A stretch of 64,000 nt of DNA from CAZFDE01 sp964517795 (lineage in GTDB: Bacteria; Planctomycetota; Phycisphaerae; Sedimentisphaerales; Anaerobacaceae). The first letter of the stretch is position 1; each line of letters starts with the position of its first letter. The DNA lies in assembly GCA_964517795.1 (NCBI GenBank), contig CAZFDE010000003.1:34411-98410 (forward strand), read 5' to 3'. This document shows, one piece after another, positions 26,436-32,888 of the stretch. A model generated the notes under the pieces. The model had not been told where the DNA came from. It made no database searches and saw nothing but the letters and a program-made list of their open reading frames with translations. A program made the translations under genes and the position numbers.

Positions 26436-26455
26436 GGTGCGTTGTTAAACGCACC
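26436..26455 (-). terminator. Hairpin after the 26462-26761 gene
   Basis: GGTGCGTT (26436-26443) pairs with AACGCACC (26448-26455) around a 4 nt loop, just downstream of a (-) strand stop. The following T run is short, so this is a weak terminator call. Confidence 0.4.
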
Positions 26456-26461
26456 GTTGAA

Positions 26462-26761
26462 CTAATCGGGTACCCAGATTTTTTTGGCGCGGATCAGTTC
26501 CGTTTGTGCGGGCAGGGCAAGCTGCGACGGTGACTTCGTGAAAAAGAACAGGCCTTTATAGTTCATCAGGTACTTGTAGTTTCTCGAGAAGAATCCGCCC
26601 TCGCTATAAACGATCAGCGGCTCGGCGGTCTTGTTCGCCAGTTGCTCGAAGACGTTCGGCTCGACCTTGACGATCGCCCCGGAGGCCTTGGTGGCGTTGA
26701 CCATCTCGGCATAGGCCGCGGCCGCACCGCCGCCAATCCATGCTGTTGCACCGTTTGCCAT
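26462..26761 (-). CDS. Small hypothetical protein
   Basis: The 99 aa protein starts MANGATAWIGGGAAAAYAEMV and includes GAIVKVEPNVFEQLANKT and YSEGGFFSRNYKYLMNYKGL. AAAGGA precedes the ATG at good spacing. I recognise no family. The C-terminal half looks alpha/beta with aromatic content, and no signal peptide is clear. About 80 bp upstream, on the same strand, is a structured-RNA candidate with a terminator (26841-27010) that may act as its leader. Confidence 0.6.
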   Translation of the reverse strand: MANGATAWIGGGAAAAYAEMVNATKASGAIVKVEPNVFEQLANKTAEPLIVYSEGGFFSRNYKYLMNYKGLFFFTKSPSQLALPAQTELIRAKKIWVPD

Positions 26762-26840
26762 AACCGTTCCTTTCCACGCTTAAAAAACCATTCAGCCGAA
26801 ATTCTATCTATAAACGGGATTCTCGTAAAGGGCAGGCTTC

Positions 26841-27010
26841 AAAAAAGTATACGGCGACGTTGTAGGGGGGGAACGCCGCCGTATCCCTCGGCCAAGGTTC
26901 AAACCACTTATATCCGGTCAAAAGCCGCCCGGAGGAGCGGTGCTCAGCGGCTCTCGACCGTTATTTTCGTGCGCCAAGCCCCTCCGTCCCGTTATGGCGC
27001 AACGTCCCCC
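26841..27010 (-). ncRNA. Structured RNA candidate (sRNA or leader attenuator) with CU-rich loops
   Basis: On the (-) strand three hairpins follow each other. The first is TGCGCC/GGCGCA (27001-26996 with 26975-26970). The second is a two-part stem, CGGTC/GACCG outside and AGCCGC/GCGGCT inside (26960-26956 with 26919-26915, and 26952-26947 with 26928-26923), with a loop containing CTCCTCC. The third is a terminator, ATACGGCG/CGCCGTAT plus CGTT/AACG (26884-26849), with seven C in its loop and six T at 26846-26841. It may be independent or the 5' leader of the 26462-26761 gene. The 5' end is a guess. The 508 bp gap 26762-27269 otherwise holds no gene I can support. Confidence 0.5.
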
Positions 27011-27269
27011 ATTTGGTACTCTATAAGAAGTCGCACGCCGCGGGCGAAGATGGACGGCAAAAATCAGAATTTTTTGAAAAAAAGTGAAAATTTTTAAGCA
27101 GCAAAGGGGTAAAGGCCCATAGAAGCAAAAAAAATGTGAAATTGCATCGTTCCGATAAATATGGTATTTTAATAATTGATTTATTGAGATCGGTGGAGAA
27201 TTAGAGAGCGACCTTTTACCCATTTAGATGATAATGTATTTGAATCTTTAAAAAAAGGAGGCTCGGTCA

Positions 27270-27514
27270 ATGCGTAAGCGAATTTTGGCGGTTTTTGTGG
27301 CGGTCTTTTCTTTATTTTCCATGATTCATGCGGATGATTTCGGTTACGGGTTACCCGCGGAAGTTATTATGGCGCAAGCTTCAAATATACACGGGGCGGC
27401 ATCGACCCTCGCTATGAGTACGGCGAAGTCGGTTTTCGTGTTGCCTCTGTCCCCGAACCGGCCACCTTGGGGATGCTGTTATTCGGCGGTTTGCTGCTTC
27501 GCAGGAGAAAATAG
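27270..27514 (+). pseudogene. Remnant of a PEP-CTERM protein with formylglycine-generating-enzyme-like domain
   Basis: An intact N-terminus with signal peptide (MRKRILAVFVAVFSLFSMIHA) is followed by DDFGYG. After an internal loss, a different frame gives FKYTRGGIDPRYEYGEVGF, then RVASVPEPATLGMLLF and a final RRRK at 27512-27514. VGFRVASVPEP is the typical junction of SUMF1/FGE-sulfatase domains with PEP-CTERM tails. Most of the ~250-residue domain is deleted. GGAGG at 27258-27262 still precedes the start. The preserved ends suggest a recent internal deletion. Confidence 0.7.
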
Positions 27515-27609
27515 TCATTCGTGAATAGTGAGCAGTGAACAGCATTGTTGAACGCATTTCGTGCGGATTATTTTTGCTCTACTGGCAACTCTCTAACTTC
27601 TACTGTTCT

Positions 27610-27637
27610 AATAAATCGGTTCTTTGAACCGGTTTAT
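27610..27637 (-). other. Hairpin next to the tRNA-Val 3' end
   Basis: AATAAATCGGTTC (27610-27622) pairs with GAACCGGTTTATT (27626-27638) with one G-T pair and a 3 nt loop. It begins at the tRNA 3' end on the (-) strand and lacks a T run. It may be a terminator or processing signal. Confidence 0.45.
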
Positions 27638-27711
27638 TGGGCGATACAGGACTTGAACCTGTGGCCTCACGGGTGTGATCCGTGCGCTCTAGCCAACTGA
27701 GCTAATCGCCC
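27638..27711 (-). tRNA. tRNA-Val (anticodon CAC)
   Basis: The reverse complement folds as a cloverleaf of 74 nt: acceptor GGGCGAT/ATCGCCC with discriminator A, D-stem GCTC/GAGC, anticodon stem CACGG/CCGTG with loop ATCACAC (U33, anticodon CAC), and T-arm ACAGG-TTCAAGT-CCTGT. CCA is not encoded. It decodes GUG. Confidence 0.95.
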
Positions 27712-27776
27712 GAAACATCTTTTTTATGTCATTGGTGTTGCTATTAGAACCGAAAAAGAGCGGTTCTGTCAAGCAT

Positions 27777-28190
27777 TTAAACCGCGTCGGCCGCCAGCAG
27801 TGTCGTTTTGCCGAGTTTGACGCCCTTGAGACTGATAAGCTGATCGGCGGTCTTGTTGATCTGCCCGACCGGCCCTTTGAGCACGATAATCTCCATGCAG
27901 TCGTGGGCATCGAGATGAATATGCGTCGAGCAGATCGTCTGCAGCAGCCGCGAATGCTGCAAATCGGTCAGCTTCTGCATCAGTTGCGTGCCGTGATGGT
28001 CATAGACCAAACAGACCGCGGCCACGGCCGGGGCTTTGTCGTCGCTGAGTTCCTTACCGCTTAGCTCGGCCCGAATCAGGTCGCGGATCGCCTCCGAGCG
28101 GCTGGGATAACCCTGCCCCTTGATCAGTCGGTCAAATTGAGCCAACAGCGATTTTTCCAGTGATACACCAATGCGTTCGATACGCTCCAT
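27777..28190 (-). CDS. nikR: Nickel-responsive repressor NikR
   Basis: The 137 aa protein has an N-terminal ribbon-helix-helix (MERIERIGVSLEKSLLAQFD, then YPSRSEAIRDLIR) and a C-terminal ACT-like nickel-binding domain. The square-planar nickel ligands fit His in the HHGTQLMQ segment and the STHIHLDAHDCMEI motif. NikR represses nickel uptake genes, but no nickel transporter or hydrogenase is in the window. Start ATG 28190 has GAGGA upstream. It follows the tRNA-Val region and is divergent from the PilX-like gene. Confidence 0.9.
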   Translation of the reverse strand: MERIERIGVSLEKSLLAQFDRLIKGQGYPSRSEAIRDLIRAELSGKELSDDKAPAVAAVCLVYDHHGTQLMQKLTDLQHSRLLQTICSTHIHLDAHDCMEIIVLKGPVGQINKTADQLISLKGVKLGKTTLLAADAV

Positions 28191-28228
28191 AACTTTTTTC
28201 CTCTTACTTTCCGTTCACCTCTCATCGT

Positions 28229-28320
28229 GTCATACCCGTGAAAACGGGCACCCAGACATCGTTCACGACCTGAATTGCCGCTTCCTTCGACCCTGCTCAG
28301 GACAGGTACGCGGTAATGAC
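28229..28320. repeat. Dispersed-repeat-like element with GTCAT/ATGAC ends
   Basis: A 92 bp stretch starts GTCATACCCGTG and ends GCGGTAATGAC, with inverted 5 bp termini and an internal CCCGTGAAAACGGG hairpin. The type resembles short intergenic repeats common in environmental bacterial genomes. It occupies part of the gene-free 28191-28527 interval, which otherwise shows no coding signal. Confidence 0.5.
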
Positions 28321-28527
28321 CCCAATGGATACGATTGTAATTCTTCCCCACACCAACGCAAGCCAATTTTCAAATGAGATAACGCGGACATTATCGGTCA
28401 ATGATCCGAAAAAATCCAACCTTATTCTTTGGCCGCAGGTCGTTTATTTCATACATTTTAAATGGAAGGCGCTGTGAAGGACGGTTTTATCTGTAGTGTA
28501 ATTCATGTTTTCCAAGGGGAGAAAAAA

Positions 28528-30132
28528 ATGAATACGATAAAAAGACAAAAAGGGGCAGCGCTTCTGATTGCCATTATCTTTCTGGCCGTGCTGTCGGCAT
28601 GGTCGGTATCGGTTCTTTCGGTTTCGAATGCGAATATGGTACTTGCGGACAATCACAAAAAGATCAATACGGCGTTGTGTGCTGCTGAGTCCGGACTGGA
28701 CTGCGGGATCTATCTGGCCCAAACGGCTCCACTGATCAGTACCGGGATTAATTTCGTCACGGCCCAGGACGCCGAGGATTCGTGGGCCGACTTGTGCCAG
28801 CACGTATCGGACAATCTGCTCGACGGATCGAGTGTTACCGGCCCACGGCGGTTTGCCGATGCCGGCGGCGGCGGTGACGAGATCGTGACCGACTGGATGA
28901 GTTACGGCAGTGACCAGAGCCGGTTTTCCATTCGTTTTTATCGTTATGACAGCAATGCACTGAATATCTATCTTCAGTCATCCGGCGAGGCCGGCAATGC
29001 CGTCAAGACTATTCGCGTCGCCATGAGAATCACCAAGGACGCCGAAGTTCTTAATTATGCGGTGGCCAGTCGCGGGCGGATTTGGCTGACCGGCGAGTCC
29101 ACGATTTACGGAGATATCTTCAGTACGTGGGACCGGCCGGAAATTTCGCCGTATAATATGACCAGCGATTCCGCCGTGATGGGGACGATCAATACCGTTT
29201 TGACACAAGGCGAGATTGACGACGAGGGCTATCAGCTCGAAACGCTCGATGTCAACGGGATGCCGATGTTCGACCAGGAGGGCAATCGCATTTACAGCAG
29301 CGACGATGAAGTCCAGGCCTACCACGAGGGCATCAACTACGGCACACCCTATCAGGATATGCCGGGCATGGATATCTCACACTACAATACGGATACCTAT
29401 AACAGCGGATTGGGGGATATTGCGTCCAGCAGCACTCAGGAGACAGAATATTTTCCGCATGCGGCCGGCAATTACAATTATCCGCGAGACGGAACACCGA
29501 GCAGTACCTGGAACCGCCGGCTCGAACGTCATGTTTATGAGAACCAGACCTTTACCAATGCGCGTCTGCCCGACGATCGCAATGCCCTGTTTCGCAACTG
29601 CACTTTCGAAGGGGTCCTGTACATCGATTGCTACAAAAGCGGCAGCTATCATTATAACAATGTGCGATTCCAGGACTGTGAATTCAACGGCACGATTATC
29701 ACCGACGTGCCGCAGTCATTTAAATGGCAGCATAACTGCTTGTATTTCACGGGTGCGGCCACATTCAATAACCAGTCCGATATTCAGGAAGCGACGATCC
29801 TGGCGCCGCATTTTAATGTGAACGTCGGCAATACGAATCCGCAGCAAAGCGACAATAATGTGCTGACCGGGGCAATCGTCGGCGGCATCGTCGATGTCCG
29901 CGGCAATGCCCAGATCAACGGCACGATTATCTCCATGTGCGACACAACCGGCTGGAGCAGCGGCTATGTAACCAATATCGGGGCCACGCTCGATGACGGC
30001 GGCTCCGAAACAACAGAAGCAGGCGATGTTGGCGTGATCGAAATTACACCCGACGAAGAACAGATGCTGCCCAGCGGCATTACCAGTCCGATCATTTTGA
30101 AGGTGAGACCATCCACATATACTGAAATCTAA
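28528..30132 (+). CDS. PilX-like protein with beta-helix-type polymer region
   Basis: The protein (534 aa from ATG 28528, after AGGGGAG) starts with a class III-type leader, KRQKGAALLIAIIFLAVL, typical of PilX/minor pseudopilin N-termini. A conserved Cys/Glu segment (ALCAAESGLDCG) follows. The C-terminal half has repeating beta strands (FRNCTFEGVLYIDC, FQDCEFNGTIITDV, GAIVGGIVDVRGNAQINGTII) like a parallel beta-helix or bactofilin-like scaffold. It is paired with a small membrane protein 20 bp downstream. The likely setting is type II secretion/type IV pilus-like machinery. Exact role unknown. Confidence 0.65.
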   Translation: MNTIKRQKGAALLIAIIFLAVLSAWSVSVLSVSNANMVLADNHKKINTALCAAESGLDCGIYLAQTAPLISTGINFVTAQDAEDSWADLCQHVSDNLLDGSSVTGPRRFADAGGGGDEIVTDWMSYGSDQSRFSIRFYRYDSNALNIYLQSSGEAGNAVKTIRVAMRITKDAEVLNYAVASRGRIWLTGESTIYGDIFSTWDRPEISPYNMTSDSAVMGTINTVLTQGEIDDEGYQLETLDVNGMPMFDQEGNRIYSSDDEVQAYHEGINYGTPYQDMPGMDISHYNTDTYNSGLGDIASSSTQETEYFPHAAGNYNYPRDGTPSSTWNRRLERHVYENQTFTNARLPDDRNALFRNCTFEGVLYIDCYKSGSYHYNNVRFQDCEFNGTIITDVPQSFKWQHNCLYFTGAATFNNQSDIQEATILAPHFNVNVGNTNPQQSDNNVLTGAIVGGIVDVRGNAQINGTIISMCDTTGWSSGYVTNIGATLDDGGSETTEAGDVGVIEITPDEEQMLPSGITSPIILKVRPSTYTEI

Positions 30133-30152
30133 AAAGTGAAAAGGGGAAAACA

Positions 30153-30380
30153 ATGAACATCTTAAAACAAATCAAGCAACTCAGCCCGGTCGATGCATTT
30201 AAGGTATGCGTGATCTGCGTACTGGCGTTTGCGCTGTTGACGGTGACGGTCAGTGCCGTCAGTGCCAACGCACTTTCGTATCCGCAAACCTACGAACAAG
30301 AGGGCGATGCCAACGACTGGGGTACCGAAAGCGTCATCACATACAGTGACGATGTTAATGTGCCGGATTGCGGCGAGTAG
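30153..30380 (+). CDS. Small single-span membrane protein next to the PilX-like gene
   Basis: The 75 aa protein has one hydrophobic segment (VCVICVLAFALLTVTVSAVS) with a basic N-terminal side and an acidic C-terminus (EQEGDANDW ... DDVNVPDCGE). GGGGAA precedes the ATG 20 bp after the upstream stop, so the two are likely co-transcribed. No family is recognised. It may be an exported peptide or a pilin-like accessory subunit. Confidence 0.6.
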   Translation: MNILKQIKQLSPVDAFKVCVICVLAFALLTVTVSAVSANALSYPQTYEQEGDANDWGTESVITYSDDVNVPDCGE

Positions 30381-30392
30381 TTGACCGGCCCA

Positions 30393-32201
30393 TTAGGATG
30401 TCGCTTTTTGGAGCAGGTAAACCGCCTGCTCGGCGAGAAGATTGGGGCAAATGCGTACCGTGCTGATGCGGGTCTTGCGCAGGGCGGTACGCTTTTCGAT
30501 AGTCACCCCGAGTTTTGCACAAAACGCATCGAAATCTTTCAACGACAGAAAATGGATGTTCGGCGAGTTATACCATGCAAACGGCAACCCCTTGGTGACC
30601 GGTGCAATCCCGCCCAATGCCATTTGCAGCCGGCACCGCCAATGTGCAAAATTCGGAAAACTGACGATCACTTTTTTCCCGATCCGCAGCATCTCGGAAA
30701 GGACCTTTTCGGGCGTCTTGACCGTCTGCATCGTCTGCGAGAGGATCACATAATCAAAACTTTTATCCGCGTAGCTTTTCAGTCCTCTTTCGACATCATA
30801 CTGGATCACCGGCAATCCTTTTTTCACACACTCCAATACCAGGTGTTCGTCCAGTTCGATCCCTTCGGGCCGGACGCTTTTATCGATCGCTAATCGTGTC
30901 AACAGTTCGCCGTCGCCGCAGCCGATATCGAGAACCCGGCTGTCCGGTTCGATCATCGACTCAATGATCGCATAATCCACGCGAATACGGCGGGCCTGTT
31001 CGAGATGGCTGTCGAGCTTGTCCCGTGCATTCGCCGACGAGACCGCCGACGAGACCGTCTGATTACGGTGCGTCGCATCGAGAAAACGCGATATAAAGGA
31101 TCCCAGCGTTTTCGGCTCCAGCAAAAACGCATCGTGCCCGTAGGGCGAATCGATGTTGCAAAAACTCACATCTTTACGGTTAGCGACCAGCGCTTCGACG
31201 ATCGCCTCAGACTGGGCGGGCGTAAAGAGCCAGTCACTGGCGAAGCTGATGACTAAAAATCGTGAGGCCGCATCTTTGAATGCATTTTGAAGGCTGCCGT
31301 ACCGGCGTTTCAGATCGAAATAGTCCATCGCCCGCGTGATATACAAATAACTGTTGGCGTCAAACCGGTCCACAAACGCTTGCCCCTGATAATCGAGATA
31401 GGTCTCGACGGCGAACTCGGATTTGAAATCGTAGCGGTACCGGTCGCCGTCGCGCAGATCGCGGCCGAACTTCTCGCGCATGCCATGCTCGGACAGATAC
31501 GTAATATGCCCGATCATCCGCGCGATGGCCAATCCCTCATTGGGCGAGCGATCGTCGGTATAGTCGCCCTGGTTAAAATTTGGGTCGGCCAGGATTGCAT
31601 TTCGCCCGACGGCGTCGAATGCGATCGACTGGGCGCCGAGATGACTGGTCGAGGCGATCGGGATCACCGAGCGAACCATCTGAGGATAATCGATCGCCCA
31701 TTGCAGCACCTGCATCCCGCCCATCGAGCCGCCAATGACACACAGCAGCTTATCAATGCCGAGCTTGTCCAGCAGCAGTTTCTGCACCTTGACCATATCG
31801 GCGATGGTGATCACAGGAAAATCCAGGCCGTAGGGTTTTTGGGTCTTCGGATCGATCGAACCCGGGCCGGTCGTACCGCTGCAGCCGCCGAGGAAATTCG
31901 AGCAAATCACAAAATACCGATCCGTATCGATCCCCTTGCCCGGCCCGACCATGTTGTCCCACCAGCCGGGTTTGGGGTCATCGGGGCCATGTTTGCCGGC
32001 CACATGGGCGTTGCCGCTGAGGGCATGACAGATCAACACCGCATTATCGCCGGCGTCATTGAGCGTGCCGTAAGTTTCGTAGGCCACATCGATCGGCCCT
32101 AAGCTGCGGCCGCTTTCGAGTGTTAAGGGCGCGGACGCCTCCACGACACGTACGGATTGTGTCTGAACCAGCCCCGCCGAATTAGAAGTAGTATCGACCA
32201 T
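30393..32201 (-). CDS. metXW: Homoserine O-acetyltransferase - MetW fusion (MetX-MetW)
   Basis: The product (602 aa from the ATG at 32201) fuses two enzymes. Residues to about 395 are an alpha/beta hydrolase MetX (YETYGTLN, SGNAHVAG, GGSMGGMQVLQ with nucleophile Ser near 158, SDWLFTPAQ, SPYGHDAFLLE). From about 405 onward is MetW (DYAIIESMI, VLDIGCGDGELL, LSQTMQTV, VSFPNFAHWRCR). In proteobacteria these are usually two adjacent genes, and MetW supports MetX activity. It supplies O-acetylhomoserine for methionine synthesis. A GTG at 32222 gives seven extra residues. It converges with the small membrane protein gene. Confidence 0.9.
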   Translation of the reverse strand: MVDTTSNSAGLVQTQSVRVVEASAPLTLESGRSLGPIDVAYETYGTLNDAGDNAVLICHALSGNAHVAGKHGPDDPKPGWWDNMVGPGKGIDTDRYFVICSNFLGGCSGTTGPGSIDPKTQKPYGLDFPVITIADMVKVQKLLLDKLGIDKLLCVIGGSMGGMQVLQWAIDYPQMVRSVIPIASTSHLGAQSIAFDAVGRNAILADPNFNQGDYTDDRSPNEGLAIARMIGHITYLSEHGMREKFGRDLRDGDRYRYDFKSEFAVETYLDYQGQAFVDRFDANSYLYITRAMDYFDLKRRYGSLQNAFKDAASRFLVISFASDWLFTPAQSEAIVEALVANRKDVSFCNIDSPYGHDAFLLEPKTLGSFISRFLDATHRNQTVSSAVSSANARDKLDSHLEQARRIRVDYAIIESMIEPDSRVLDIGCGDGELLTRLAIDKSVRPEGIELDEHLVLECVKKGLPVIQYDVERGLKSYADKSFDYVILSQTMQTVKTPEKVLSEMLRIGKKVIVSFPNFAHWRCRLQMALGGIAPVTKGLPFAWYNSPNIHFLSLKDFDAFCAKLGVTIEKRTALRKTRISTVRICPNLLAEQAVYLLQKATS

Positions 32202-32303
32202 GACTAAAAGTATAACACGCACTCGACTGAATACAAGGGCGGTTTTCAGTGGAAAAATGCGGTTTAGTCACCTGCGGATCTACAAAAATTCTTAGAAAAA
32301 CAC

Positions 32304-32332
32304 TTGACACACACCCAAAGGTGACATACAGT
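32304..32332 (+). promoter_or_regulatory. Candidate sigma-70 promoter of the Myb/SANT-like gene
   Basis: TTGACA (32304-32309), 17 bp and TACAGT (32327-32332). It overlaps the first of two GGTGACA repeats (32320-32326; the second is 32351-32357), spaced 31 bp start to start. Confidence 0.5.
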
Positions 32333-32341
32333 GAACGATGA

Positions 32342-32359
32342 AATGTCATTGGTGACATT
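32342..32359 (+). promoter_or_regulatory. Operator-like dyad, AATGTCA-N4-TGACATT
   Basis: A perfect 7 bp inverted repeat around TTGG lies just past the predicted transcription start and about 45 bp before the small DNA-binding gene. Its right arm overlaps the second GGTGACA repeat. Placement fits repression, possibly autogenous. Confidence 0.5.
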
Positions 32360-32404
32360 GAGGGAGTACATCACAATGAACCATATTCATGAAAGGGGAA
32401 AGCC

Positions 32405-32593
32405 ATGCCAAAGCTCAAAAAAGGTGAATGGACGAAAGCCGATGTAGCGAAACTCAAAAAAATGTTTTCCGGCAACCCGACGGCCAAGGTGGCCAAAGCG
32501 CTTGGGCGGCCCTTCGACGCGGTCAAGAAGAAAGCGTCCCGCATGGGTCTGAAAAAAACGAAAAAGTACCTCAAAAGCCTCGGCCGCTCATAA
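32405..32593 (+). CDS. Small Myb/SANT-like basic DNA-binding protein
   Basis: The 62 aa protein is about one-third Lys/Arg. GEWTKADVAKLKKMF, then PTAKVAKALGRPFDAVKKKA, is a SANT/Myb-type helix-turn-helix pattern (Trp in the first helix, LGRP-type turn). AAAGGGGAAA precedes the ATG. A promoter and operator dyad lie upstream. Function is probably DNA binding or nucleoid-related. Confidence 0.7.
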   Translation: MPKLKKGEWTKADVAKLKKMFSGNPTAKVAKALGRPFDAVKKKASRMGLKKTKKYLKSLGRS

Positions 32594-32767
32594 GTTCCAA
32601 TTTCTTTTAACCTAATGGCTTAAGCTAAATGGGTGCGTCTTTCGTTCTGTGGTCTAAGTCTATCTTAAGTTAGATTTCGACGCACCATCCCACGCCCTGA
32701 TCGCACAGGCGATTTGCGAATGATCGCAAAGCAGTCTATAATAGCGTCAATGCTAAAAATCCAAACG

Positions 32768-32846
32768 TGTCATTGCGAGCGCAGCGAAGCAATCTGGGCG
32801 GCAAAAACTGAGATTGCCGCGGCCCCGCTGAGGCCTCGCAATGACA
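32768..32846. repeat. Palindromic intergenic repeat (REP-like)
   Basis: TGTCATTGCGAG (32768-32779) is repeated perfectly inverted as CTCGCAATGACA (32835-32846), enclosing GCGCAGCGAAGCAATC and a GC-rich loop. This type (GTCATTGCGAGC ... GCTTCGC ... AATGACA) is a widespread environmental-genome repeat and may be mobile. Confidence 0.7.
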
Positions 32847-32888
32847 TTATCACATTTTTTGACATGACAAAGTACTATAATATCTGAC

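Noticed and set aside
26642..27097. 151-codon (+) strand open frame across the 26462 gene and structured-RNA region
   Set aside because: Overlaps a better-supported (-) strand gene and hairpins; no motif.
32202..32303. SAM riboswitch upstream of the MetX-MetW gene
   Set aside because: No SAM-box elements in the short upstream region.
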